A stretch of DNA of 7,866 bases from Actinomycetota bacterium (GCA_009703165.1 WLGP01000036.1:1-7866), one strand, 5' to 3'. Numbered from the stretch's first letter, positions 1 to 7,131 are shown. The notes: generated by a model not told the origin, from the letters alone. Translations and numbers: made by a program.

Positions 1-705
1 ACCGGCCAGCGCATCCTCGTTGTCGATGATGAAACAAGTATCAGCGATCTCATCTCTACAAGCCTTCGCTTTGTAGGTTTTGATGTTCGCACCGCAGCAA
101 CTGGATCTCAGGCGCTAGCGGTAGCTGAAGAATTTAAGCCGCATGCAATTGTTCTTGATGTGATGCTTCCTGATCAAGATGGATTTGAAGTCTGTCGCCA
201 GATTCGCAATGAAGGTGCAAATGTTGGAGTTCTCTTTCTTACTGCAAAAGATGGCATGGAAGATAAGGTCGCAGGTCTAACAATCGGCGGCGATGATTAC
301 ATGACAAAGCCATTTAGCTTAGAAGAGCTCGTTGCACGTCTGCGCGCGCTCTTGCGCCGCATTGGTGTTGTCGAGATGGATCAGGATGAAGAGAAGATTC
401 GCTTTGCCGATCTCGAACTCGATGAAGCAACACATGAAGTGCGTAGAGCGGGAAATCTCCTTGACTTATCGCCTACTGAATTTCTCTTAACACGTTACCT
501 ACTTATCAATGCAGACCGCGTTGTATCGAAGTCACAAATTTTAGATCACGTCTGGGAGTATGACTTTAGAGGCGATGCGGGAATCGTTGAAACCTACATC
601 TCATATCTGCGCAAGAAGATTGATGTCTACGATCCTCCGCTGATCCACACCATTCGCGGCGTTGGATATCGCCTTCGAGTCCCTAGCGAAACACAGAACA
701 AGTAG
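1..705 (+). CDS. PhoP-like OmpR/PhoB-family response regulator (5' partial)
   Basis: DNA-binding response regulator, cytoplasmic, phosphorylated by the kinase encoded directly downstream. The frame is open from base 1 and codes 234 residues to the TAG; only a short N-terminus and the start codon are missing. The receiver domain covers about residues 4-120: acidic pair D9-D10, phosphoacceptor D53 (in VLDVMLP), switch threonine T81 (FLTAKD) and conserved K103 (MTKPF). A short linker (about 121-133) leads to a winged-helix DNA-binding domain (about 134-228) with LSPTEF and the C-terminal RGVGYRL wing. The phrases FADLELDEATHEV, ILDHVWEYDF and AGLTIGGDDY closely resemble, from memory, PhoP of Mycobacterium tuberculosis more than MprA or MtrA. 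That PhoP controls lipid, secretion and pH-response genes; whether the regulon is shared here is unknown. All catalytic residues are intact. The family assignment is firm and the PhoP orthology is probable. Confidence 0.95.
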   Translation, partial: TGQRILVVDDETSISDLISTSLRFVGFDVRTAATGSQALAVAEEFKPHAIVLDVMLPDQDGFEVCRQIRNEGANVGVLFLTAKDGMEDKVAGLTIGGDDYMTKPFSLEELVARLRALLRRIGVVEMDQDEEKIRFADLELDEATHEVRRAGNLLDLSPTEFLLTRYLLINADRVVSKSQILDHVWEYDFRGDAGIVETYISYLRKKIDVYDPPLIHTIRGVGYRLRVPSETQNK

Positions 706-707
706 CC

Positions 708-2195
708 ATGAAAAGCCCTTTCTCGCAATGGAGTTTGCGCAATCGCCTTGTCTTAGGCGTTGTCATTCTCTCCACCTTTGGCTTTATCGCCTCCGGTGTC
801 GTTGCGCAGAAATCACTCGAATCATTTCTCGTCCATCAAATTGATGATCAACTGATCAGCGTTGCATCAGGTTCACTTCCCCGCATTGATCGCGCAGGAA
901 TTATTAATGATGAAGAGTTTAGGGAGCGCCAAGGGTTAAGAGAACGCGATGATGACGATGAAGATGCCCCACCAACCCCATTAAATCGAGTGCCCACATC
1001 CACCTCTGTCACGCTTTTAGATGCCACAGGAGCTGTTGTTGGAGGCATCGGTGGCGATCTCAACGCAGTATCGATCACTGATTTCATTGGTGGACTTACT
1101 CCAACAGAGGTTGCAGCGCTCAGAGCAGAACCATTTACTCTCAAAGCCGGTGAAGAGAACTTCCGAGTTCTCGCTCTTCCTCTTCCATCTAATTTTGGAT
1201 CGATTGCAATTGGCCAGTCGCTGAATGATGTAGATCGCACCCTCAATCGCCTGCAATGGCTCTTCTTCCTTATCGGTTTTGTCATTGTCTGCTTGATCGC
1301 TCTGGCATCACGAACGATGATCAAAGTTGGACTTAAGCCACTTTCTGCAGTGGAAGATACGGCGGCGCAGATTGCAGCCGGTGATCTTTCAGCTCGCCTA
1401 CCTGATGCTAAGTCGACGACAGAGGTTGGTCGTCTTACAACTTCCCTTAACACCATGCTTGCTCGCATCGAAGAATCTTTCGCTGCGCGTAAAGCAAGTG
1501 AAGATAAGTTGCGCCGCTTTGTGGCAGATGCCTCGCACGAGCTACGCACTCCATTGACTGCAATCCGTGGCTTTGCTGAACTCCATAGACAAGGCGCTGT
1601 ATCTGGAGAAGAAGATACAAAGCAGTTACTCGGACGTATCGAAGGCGAATCGGTGCGAATGGGCTCTCTCGTTGAAGACCTTCTCTTACTTGCTCGCCTT
1701 GATCAATCGCGCGAGATGGAACATCTTCCGGTAGATGTTGCAGCGGTGACAGCAGATGCAGTTGCCTCAGCGCGCGTTGCAGGTCCTGAACATCCGATTA
1801 CCCTCATTGGCGATGCCGATGAGATCTATATCCTCGGTGATCATCTTCGTATTCATCAAGTGATTGCTAACTTACTCGCCAACGCCCGCACACATACTCC
1901 TGCTGGAACGGCGATTACTGTCACGATTACTCGAAGTGAGGCCGGTGTCCAGGTTGCAGTTGCAGATCAAGGTCCAGGGTTAAGCGCGCAAGATCAGAGG
2001 CGAATCTTTGAACGTTTCTATCGCGCAGACTCTTCACGTGTACGTATTGACGGTGAAGGTAGCGGTTTAGGGCTCTCTATCGTCGATGCAGTGATGAAGG
2101 CTCACGGTGGCAGTGTCACTGTCGCATCCGATCTCGGCAAAGGTGCAACCTTTACCTTGTTCTTTCCAAATCAAGCAGATGGCGTTACTGATTAG
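708..2195 (+). CDS. Membrane sensor histidine kinase (HAMP-HisKA-HATPase_c)
   Basis: Autophosphorylating sensor kinase, 495 residues, inner membrane; the cognate partner is almost certainly the response regulator whose stop lies 2 bases upstream, so translation is probably coupled (no clear SD precedes the ATG). Order: cytoplasmic N-tail, TM1 (about 13-33), extracytoplasmic sensor (about 34-183), TM2 (about 184-204), HAMP (about 205-258), HisKA with phosphoacceptor H277 in ASHELRTPL, then the HATPase domain with N-box N388 and N392, G1 box DQGPGL (420-425), F-box ERFYRAD (about 435-441) and G2 box GSGLGLS (451-457). All motifs needed for kinase activity are present. The sensor domain has an unusual acidic run (DDDDED, 81-86) followed by proline-rich sequence. 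The pairing resembles actinobacterial PhoP/PhoR-type systems, but the ligand is not evident. The 3' end overlaps htpX by 11 bases in convergent orientation. Confidence 0.96.
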   Translation: MKSPFSQWSLRNRLVLGVVILSTFGFIASGVVAQKSLESFLVHQIDDQLISVASGSLPRIDRAGIINDEEFRERQGLRERDDDDEDAPPTPLNRVPTSTSVTLLDATGAVVGGIGGDLNAVSITDFIGGLTPTEVAALRAEPFTLKAGEENFRVLALPLPSNFGSIAIGQSLNDVDRTLNRLQWLFFLIGFVIVCLIALASRTMIKVGLKPLSAVEDTAAQIAAGDLSARLPDAKSTTEVGRLTTSLNTMLARIEESFAARKASEDKLRRFVADASHELRTPLTAIRGFAELHRQGAVSGEEDTKQLLGRIEGESVRMGSLVEDLLLLARLDQSREMEHLPVDVAAVTADAVASARVAGPEHPITLIGDADEIYILGDHLRIHQVIANLLANARTHTPAGTAITVTITRSEAGVQVAVADQGPGLSAQDQRRIFERFYRADSSRVRIDGEGSGLGLSIVDAVMKAHGGSVTVASDLGKGATFTLFFPNQADGVTD

Positions 2196-3099
2196 GTCCT
2201 AACGACTCCATCGCACGTAAAGTTTCAATGCGCTCTTCAATCGGTGGATGCGTTGCAAACATCTTTGAGACCGCCTTGCTATCTAGTGGTGATTCAATCC
2301 AGATATGAGCTACCGCATTTGATTTCTGTCGCACGACAGTTGAATCAGCAGCAAGTGTTTCAAGTGCGCGGCGAAGTCCTGCAGGGTTTCGGGTAAATGA
2401 GACTGCTGTTGCATCGGCTAAAGATTCGCGGCGGCGAGAGATTGCACTGCGCAGCAACATCGCTGCAATCGGAGCCATAATCATGATGGCAAGTGAGACG
2501 ACAAGAAGTAATGGATTTCCATTTCCTTCACGGCGATCACGGCCGCCACCAAACCACATCATGCGGGTAAGAAAATCGCTCAGAATCGCAATCGCACCGG
2601 CGGTTGTTGCAGCAACTGCTGAGACTAATGTGTCGCGGTTTGCAACGTGTGACATCTCATGTGCAATCACACCTTGTAATTCGTCGCGATCCATTACCTC
2701 AAGGATTCGTGTTGTAAAAGCAATCAACGCATGGTCGGGATTACGACCGGTTGCAAAGGCATTTGGCGCAGTATCTTCGACGATTGCAACCTTTGGCATC
2801 GGAAGTCCGCTTGCTACAACTACCTCTTCAATTAAGTTAAAGAGCGCTGGGTTATCTTCACGTTGAATAACGCGGGCACCAGTCATCGTTAAAACTAATT
2901 TATCTGAGCCGTAATACGAGCCCCAGACACCGACAAGAGAGATTCCCACTGCAAGTGGAACGACAAATGATGTTGTTCCTGCACCGAAATAAGTAAGTGC
3001 TGCATAGGCGACAAGCCATGTCAGTACCGCCATTGCAGCAAGCAAGAAGTATGTCTTGCGCTTATTTGCTCCTTGGGCGCTGCGAAAGTTCGAGGACAT
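2185..3099 (-). CDS. htpX: Membrane zinc metalloprotease HtpX (M48B)
   Basis: Integral-membrane zinc endopeptidase, 304 residues, expected to cleave misfolded or damaged membrane proteins on the cytoplasmic side as part of envelope quality control. Two N-terminal membrane segments (about 17-36 and 43-61) precede the catalytic region. The HEMSH zinc motif is at 147-151 (ligands H147 and H151, catalytic E148), and the third zinc ligand is probably E225 in SRRRESLADA. Further hydrophobic segments lie at about 160-178 and 197-217, with a glycine- and charge-rich loop between them (184-195). A conserved THPP (283-286) is close to the C-terminus. Length and motif spacing are normal for HtpX. The ATG lies 5 bases after the lemA stop, so the two are almost certainly co-transcribed; LemA and HtpX genes are recurrent neighbours in bacteria. 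The 3' end overlaps the histidine kinase gene. Confidence 0.97.
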   Translation of the reverse strand: MSSNFRSAQGANKRKTYFLLAAMAVLTWLVAYAALTYFGAGTTSFVVPLAVGISLVGVWGSYYGSDKLVLTMTGARVIQREDNPALFNLIEEVVVASGLPMPKVAIVEDTAPNAFATGRNPDHALIAFTTRILEVMDRDELQGVIAHEMSHVANRDTLVSAVAATTAGAIAILSDFLTRMMWFGGGRDRREGNGNPLLLVVSLAIMIMAPIAAMLLRSAISRRRESLADATAVSFTRNPAGLRRALETLAADSTVVRQKSNAVAHIWIESPLDSKAVSKMFATHPPIEERIETLRAMESLGPNQ

Positions 3100-3104
3100 C
3101 AGTA

Positions 3105-3656
3105 CTAGAAGGTGACCTTAGGAACTTCGCGTGCTTGTGGATCTTCTACCTCGTAGAAGGGGCGAGCGCTTACCTTTGCAAAACCTGCAAAGAAGCTAGA
3201 TGGGATTGTTGCAACGGCTGTATTGAGGTTGCGAACATTGTCGTTATAGAACTGGCGGGCAAAGGCAACTTTATTCTCAGTTGTTGAGAGCTCTTCTTGC
3301 AAAGATAAGAAGTTTGCAGATGCCTTGAGATCTGGATAAGCCTCTGCAACTGCGAGCAATCCGCGCAGTGCTTGCGTCAACATGCCATCTGCTGCCGCAA
3401 CATCTGCAACCCCTGATGCTGATGTTGACTTGGCGCGCGCTGCAACGACAGCATCGAAGGTTGATTGTTCGTGGGTTGCATATCCCTTAACTGTCTCAAC
3501 GAGGTTAGGGATCAGATCGGAACGACGCTTGAGTTGAACTTCGATCTGAGCAAATGCTTCATCGACGCTGATATTCAGGCGCACGAGGCGGTTGTATTGG
3601 GCAACGACAAAGATTGCTAGAAGTGCGATGACTCCAACGATGATAAAAATTTCCAT
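3105..3656 (-). CDS. lemA: LemA family membrane protein
   Basis: LemA-family protein, 183 residues. An N-terminal membrane helix (about 3-20) is followed by a helical domain. Family hallmarks are visible: YNRLV just after the helix, QLKRRSDLIPNLVETVKGYA (41-60), AYPDLKA (106-112), then the conserved run of about 116-153 containing FLSLQEEL, TENKVAFARQFYND and NTAVATIPS. The C-terminus carries the usual FYEVED-type ending. The biochemical role of LemA proteins is not established; close linkage to htpX, as here, suggests a shared role in membrane protein quality control or stress, which is inference. The ATG gives the typical family N-terminus. The only SD-like sequence, AAGGGG at 3668-3673 on the minus strand, is 11 bases from the ATG and lies in a possible hairpin. 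The gene follows dcd after 43 bases. Confidence 0.95.
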   Translation of the reverse strand: MEIFIIVGVIALLAIFVVAQYNRLVRLNISVDEAFAQIEVQLKRRSDLIPNLVETVKGYATHEQSTFDAVVAARAKSTSASGVADVAAADGMLTQALRGLLAVAEAYPDLKASANFLSLQEELSTTENKVAFARQFYNDNVRNLNTAVATIPSSFFAGFAKVSARPFYEVEDPQAREVPKVTF

Positions 3657-3667
3657 ACTTAACTCAA

Positions 3668-3693
3668 CCCCTTATCGACAAGGGATATTCCCT
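3668..3693 (-). promoter_or_regulatory. Overlapping alternative hairpins in the dcd-lemA gap, covering the SD-like site of lemA
   Basis: In minus-strand RNA order, AGGGA (3689-3693) can pair with TCCCT (3681-3685) over a 3-base loop. CCCTT (3680-3684) can instead pair with AAGGG (3669-3673) over a 6-base loop. Both stems are 5 perfect base pairs, and they share bases 3681-3684, so only one can form at a time. The second stem would hide AAGGGG (3668-3673), the only SD-like sequence before lemA. No U-tract follows, so this is not a standard terminator. The pairing is read directly from the sequence; any regulatory role is inference, and stems this short can occur by chance. Confidence 0.35.
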
Positions 3694-3699
3694 CACCAG

Positions 3700-4278
3700 T
3701 TAGTCGATCTTACTCCGATGGAAGTTAAGGAAGGAGCGGCTCGGTGTTGGTCCACGCTGGCCCTGGTAGCGAGATCCGTACTTCTCGCTTCCATACGGAT
3801 GTTCTGCAGGAGATGAGAGTTTGATCAGGCAGAGCTGACCGATCTTCATTCCAGCAAATAACTTCACAGGAAGGTTTGCAACATTAGAAAGTTCTAGAGT
3901 GATATGGCCAGAAAATCCTGGATCGATAAAACCTGCAGTGGAGTGGGTTAAAAGTCCAAGGCGGCCAAGAGATGACTTTCCTTCAAGGCGACCGGCGATG
4001 TCATCTGGAAGTGTGATCACTTCGTAGGTGCTCGCCAAGACAAATTCACCTGGGTGGAGGATAAATGGCTCATCCCCATCTGCAATGACCTCTCGGGTCA
4101 GCTCAGGCTGCTCGAGGGATGGGTCGATCACTGAATACTTGTGGTTTTCAAAGACGCGGAAGAACTTGTCCAGGCGTACATCGACAGACGATGGCTGAAT
4201 CATCGCCTCGTGGAAGGGTTCGACGCCGACGCGTCCAGCGGAAATTTCGCTTCTAATATCGCGATCACTAAGTAGCAC
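3700..4278 (-). CDS. dcd: dCTP deaminase, probably bifunctional (dCTP deaminase/dUTPase, dUMP-forming)
   Basis: Cytoplasmic nucleotide enzyme, 192 residues, supplying dUMP for thymidylate synthesis. Dcd proteins deaminate dCTP to dUTP; the actinobacterial form also hydrolyses dUTP to dUMP and pyrophosphate. The protein matches, from memory, the M. tuberculosis enzyme of about 190 residues almost throughout: MLLSDRD start, [10 protein letters not shown] (28-37), [21 protein letters not shown] (96-116), [16 protein letters not shown] (117-132, with E129 the expected deaminase base) and the C-terminal [12 protein letters not shown] lid (171-182). Residue A115, studied in the mycobacterial enzyme, is conserved. 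The bifunctional assignment rests on that similarity, not on a direct test. The start is GTG; it is chosen because it gives the family N-terminus and sits exactly 6 bases after a -10 box. This is the first gene of the minus-strand unit with lemA and htpX, divergent from the acyl-CoA dehydrogenase. Confidence 0.97.
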   Translation of the reverse strand: MLLSDRDIRSEISAGRVGVEPFHEAMIQPSSVDVRLDKFFRVFENHKYSVIDPSLEQPELTREVIADGDEPFILHPGEFVLASTYEVITLPDDIAGRLEGKSSLGRLGLLTHSTAGFIDPGFSGHITLELSNVANLPVKLFAGMKIGQLCLIKLSSPAEHPYGSEKYGSRYQGQRGPTPSRSFLNFHRSKID

Positions 4279-4284
4279 GGCGCG

Positions 4285-4290
4285 AGCCTA
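4285..4290 (-). promoter_or_regulatory. -10 box for leaderless dcd transcript
   Basis: TAGGCT on the minus strand fits the actinobacterial TANNNT -10 pattern and is preceded by GA. Exactly 6 bases (4279-4284) separate it from the G of the dcd GTG at 4278, so transcription would begin at the start codon. No SD sequence lies upstream of the GTG, and no good -35 box is visible at 16-18 bases. Confidence 0.55.
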
Positions 4291-4325
4291 TCTCCCAGAG
4301 GGCGGAAAATAGTTGAAGCCACCAC

Positions 4326-4354
4326 TTGCATAAGTTACTGGCGGGTAGCACCAT
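4326..4354 (+). promoter_or_regulatory. Possible leaderless promoter of the acyl-CoA dehydrogenase
   Basis: TTGCAT (4326-4331) could serve as a -35 box. After 17 bases comes CACCAT (4349-4354), which keeps only the two most conserved -10 positions (A2 and T6). Six further bases reach the A of the ATG at 4361. No SD sequence precedes this ATG although the start is well supported by protein similarity, which favours a leaderless transcript. The boxes themselves are weak matches. Confidence 0.3.
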
Positions 4355-4360
4355 ACCGCT

Positions 4361-6187
4361 ATGGGACATTACATAGCCAACCTCCGTGACATCGAATTCT
4401 GCCTCTTCGACCTCTTTGGTCGCGACAAAGTGATGGGGACTGCGCCTTATGGCGAGGTCGATCGCGATACTGCAATAGGGATGCTCGAAGAGATGAAGCG
4501 TCTGTGTGAAAATGATTTAGCTGCTTCGTTCGTTGAAGGTGATCGCGTTGGTGCAACGCTCAATCAGGAGACTGGAAATGTCACCTTGCCTGAAAGTTTT
4601 AAGAAGTCATACAAGGCATATGTCGATGGTGAGTGGTGGCGTCTTGATGCACCTGTTGATCTTGGTGGAATGAAAGTTCCACCATCTGTTCGCTGGGCGA
4701 TGGCTGAGATGGTCTTGGGATCAAATCCTGCAATTCACATCTATGCATCGGGTTATGCATTTGCGCAGGTTGCATATGTTCTCGGAACGCCAGATCAGAA
4801 GAAGATGGCAAAGCACATGGTCGATAAGCACTGGGGTGCAACGATGCAATTGACTGAACCTGATGCAGGTTCAGATGTTGGTGCAGGTCGTTCAAAGGCT
4901 GTACAGCAGCCAGATGGAACATGGCATATCACCGGAACAAAGCGTTACATCACATCAGGAGATGCTGACTTCTATGACAACGTGATGCACTTTGTTCTTG
5001 CTCGTCGTGAAGGTGGCGGACCAGGAACAAAAGGTCTCTCACTATTCTTGATTCCTAAATTTATGTTTGATCTTGAGACAGGCGAACTCGGTAAGCGCAA
5101 TGGCGTTTATGTGACAGCCCTCGAAGATAAAATGGGGCTTAATGTTTCAGCAACCTGCGAAGTTAACTTGGGTGAGCATGAACCAGCTGTTGGCTATCTC
5201 TTGGGGGAAGTCCACGAAGGTATTGCACAGATGTTTAAAGTTATTGAATTCGCTCGCATGATGGTGGGAACAAAAGCGATTGCAACGTTATCTGCTGGTT
5301 ATCAGCAAGCGCTTTCCTATGCCAAGACCCGCGTTCAGGGCGGCGATATGAAGGTGATGAACGACAAGGCTTCACCTCGCGTAACAATCATTCATCATCC
5401 AGATGTACGTCGCTCATTGATGGTGCAGAAGTCATATTCTGAAGGTATGAGAGCGCTTGTTCTCTACGCTGCAACTATCCAGGATGAGATTGAACTTGCT
5501 CAGATTGCTGGAGATCACGATAAGTTAGCAAAGATGGAAGCACTTAACGATCTTTTGCTTCCAGTTGTTAAGGGCTTTGGCTCTGAAAAATCTTGGACAC
5601 TTCTTGGTACTGAATCACTTCAAACATTTGGTGGCGCCGGCTTTACGCGCGATTGGCCACTAGAACAATATGTTCGCGATGCCAAGATCGATACCTTGTA
5701 TGAAGGCACAACAGCGATTCAAGGTCTTGACTTCTTCTTCCGTAAAGTTGTTAAGGATGGCGGTAAGGCACTTGGTCTTCTTGGAAAAGAGATCAGTGAC
5801 TTTGCAGCAACTGGTGGTGCACACGATGTGCAGAAGCAGGCCTTGCTTAAAGCGCTCGGCGATCTCAACGGCATGATGGGTGTTCTTGTCGGACATGCAA
5901 TGGCATCACAAGAGAAGTCAGATGAGATCTACAAGGTCGGTCTCAATACTTCACGCGTCTTGATGGCAGTCGGTGACATCATCACCGCATGGCTCTTGCT
6001 CCGTCAGGCAGATATTGCGACAGAGAAGTTGGCAGCAGGTGCTGGTAAGGATGCAGCTTTCTTCGAAGGAAAGATCGCATCAGCCCACTTCTTCGTCGCA
6101 AATTACCTGCCACACATCACAGCAGATCGTAAGATCGTTGAAGGCACAGATAGCGCTGTCATGGAGATCTCGGAGAACGCTTTCTAA
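4361..6187 (+). CDS. fadE5: FadE5-like acyl-CoA dehydrogenase
   Basis: FAD-dependent acyl-CoA dehydrogenase, 608 residues, catalysing the first step of fatty acyl-CoA beta-oxidation (acyl-CoA to trans-2-enoyl-CoA). The short N-terminal AcylCoA_DH_N-type segment (MGHYIANLRD, about 2-35) matches, from memory, the start of mycobacterial FadE5 (about 611 residues) and supports this ATG. The N-terminal helical domain is followed by the flavin- and substrate-binding middle domain with LTEPDAGSDVGAGR (164-177) and WHITGTKRYITSG (188-200), then the C-terminal helical domain with HHPDVRRSLM (345-354), ESLQTFGGAGF (418-428) and LYEGTTAIQ (446-454). E448 is the expected catalytic base. A C-terminal extension of about 140 residues is typical of the long, roughly 600-residue FadE class. 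Characterised FadE5 accepts a broad range of chain lengths; specificity here is unknown. Electron-transfer flavoprotein, the usual acceptor for this family, is not encoded in the window. The EamA transporter gene follows 17 bases downstream. Confidence 0.95.
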   Translation: MGHYIANLRDIEFCLFDLFGRDKVMGTAPYGEVDRDTAIGMLEEMKRLCENDLAASFVEGDRVGATLNQETGNVTLPESFKKSYKAYVDGEWWRLDAPVDLGGMKVPPSVRWAMAEMVLGSNPAIHIYASGYAFAQVAYVLGTPDQKKMAKHMVDKHWGATMQLTEPDAGSDVGAGRSKAVQQPDGTWHITGTKRYITSGDADFYDNVMHFVLARREGGGPGTKGLSLFLIPKFMFDLETGELGKRNGVYVTALEDKMGLNVSATCEVNLGEHEPAVGYLLGEVHEGIAQMFKVIEFARMMVGTKAIATLSAGYQQALSYAKTRVQGGDMKVMNDKASPRVTIIHHPDVRRSLMVQKSYSEGMRALVLYAATIQDEIELAQIAGDHDKLAKMEALNDLLLPVVKGFGSEKSWTLLGTESLQTFGGAGFTRDWPLEQYVRDAKIDTLYEGTTAIQGLDFFFRKVVKDGGKALGLLGKEISDFAATGGAHDVQKQALLKALGDLNGMMGVLVGHAMASQEKSDEIYKVGLNTSRVLMAVGDIITAWLLLRQADIATEKLAAGAGKDAAFFEGKIASAHFFVANYLPHITADRKIVEGTDSAVMEISENAF

Positions 6188-6192
6188 TCAGA

Positions 6193-6198
6193 TACCCT
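6193..6198 (+). promoter_or_regulatory. -10 box for leaderless EamA transporter transcript
   Basis: TACCCT fits TANNNT and ends exactly 6 bases (6199-6204) before the ATG at 6205, the same geometry as the dcd promoter; the context GATACCCT resembles GATAGGCT there. It lies just after the stop of the upstream dehydrogenase gene, so any -35 region would be inside that gene, and none is convincing. No SD sequence precedes the ATG. The gene could also be read from the upstream transcript. Confidence 0.45.
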
Positions 6199-6204
6199 TG
6201 CCGG

Positions 6205-7131
6205 ATGCTCAATCGCTTCCGTGGTGAGATCTACCTGGTTACAGGTGCAGTCTTCTTCTCTTTCAATGGTGTTATCTCCACCCTTGTCTTAGATCACCTC
6301 TCGCCATTTCGCCTGACGCAGGTGCGATGTATCGGAGCCTTTGCGATTCTCTTTATCGTTGTTGCTTCGCGTAACTTCCAATCGCTCAAGGCAACACGTA
6401 GCGAAGTTCCTACCTTGATCCTGCTTGGCATTGTGGGCTTTGCAGCGGTGCAAGCTGGCTACTTCCTTGGAATCCAGCGCGGAGTCCCCTTAAGCCTTGT
6501 CCTGATTATCGAATTCACCGCACCAATCTGGATCGTTCTCTGGATTAGATTTGTTCGGAAGAAGGCAGTTCCTGGCGGAATGTGGGCAGGAATCGCGCTC
6601 TCCTTTATCGGACTGATCTTTATTGCAAAGGTCTGGGATGGTCTGACCTTTGATCTTCTGGGAATTATCGGAGCCCTTATCTCCGCATTTGCTCTAGCTG
6701 TCTACTTCCTTGTCGGTTCAAAGGTTGGCGAGAAGCGTTCTGCCCAATCAATTACCGTCTGGGGACTTGGAATGGCTGGCCTTACCTGGGCGATCGTTAT
6801 GCCGGTCTGGAAATTCCCATTCGATGTATTTACTATGGATATGAATCTTCAGGGAATCTTTGATGGCACATTTGTTCCGGGTTGGGTTTTGATTGCATGG
6901 ATTATCGTGATGGGAACGATCGTTCCCTATCTCTTCGTTGTGGGCGGCCTGCGTCGCCTATCGCCATCGACAAGTAGCGTCATTGGAATGATTGAACCGG
7001 TACTTGCTGGTGCATTTGCATGGATCTGGTTGGCACAGAGTTGGGCGCCTATCCAATTAAGTGGAGCGGCAATCGTTCTTGTTGGAATCTATATTGCAGA
7101 TCGCGCAAAGATTGCAGCGACAAGTAAGTAA
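6205..7131 (+). CDS. EamA-family (DMT superfamily) transporter, 10 TM
   Basis: Inner-membrane permease of the drug/metabolite transporter superfamily, 308 residues, near the usual family length of about 300. Ten hydrophobic segments can be drawn at roughly 8-28, 34-54, 69-88, 96-116, 124-142, 150-170, 182-202, 225-245, 255-276 and 283-300. The two halves repeat the EamA fold, each with the typical penultimate-helix signature: EFTAPIWIVLW (103-113) and IEPVLAGAFAWIWL (263-276). A hydrophilic, aromatic-containing loop (about 203-224) separates TM7 and TM8. Positive charges cluster after TM4 (RFVRKK, 115-120) and at the C-terminus. Members export amino acids, metabolites or purines, or import sugars; the substrate cannot be read from this sequence. 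It follows the dehydrogenase by 17 bases but probably has its own leaderless promoter, so a functional link between them is not assured. Its stop codon directly abuts that of dnaB. Confidence 0.93.
   Translation: MLNRFRGEIYLVTGAVFFSFNGVISTLVLDHLSPFRLTQVRCIGAFAILFIVVASRNFQSLKATRSEVPTLILLGIVGFAAVQAGYFLGIQRGVPLSLVLIIEFTAPIWIVLWIRFVRKKAVPGGMWAGIALSFIGLIFIAKVWDGLTFDLLGIIGALISAFALAVYFLVGSKVGEKRSAQSITVWGLGMAGLTWAIVMPVWKFPFDVFTMDMNLQGIFDGTFVPGWVLIAWIIVMGTIVPYLFVVGGLRRLSPSTSSVIGMIEPVLAGAFAWIWLAQSWAPIQLSGAAIVLVGIYIADRAKIAATSK

Noticed and set aside
160..162. GTG as the start of a truncated response regulator
   Set aside because: The same frame is open from base 1 and encodes the N-terminal receiver motifs, including the acidic pair and the phosphoacceptor aspartate just before this codon.
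848..1549. Long open frame on the minus strand inside the histidine kinase gene (233 codons)
   Set aside because: Its translation is serine- and arginine-rich with no recognisable domain, while the plus strand codes an intact kinase with all motifs. It is a shadow frame.
2483..2866. Plus-strand open frame of 127 codons inside htpX
   Set aside because: No domain, no start signal, and it lies wholly opposite conserved HtpX catalytic sequence.
3109..3119. Perfect inverted repeat AAGGT-G-ACCTT just before the htpX start
   Set aside because: It falls on the final lemA codons (Lys-Val-Thr-Phe), which are constrained as coding sequence, and its arms are only 5 bases apart from a single centre base, so it is unlikely to form a hairpin; chance is the simplest reading.
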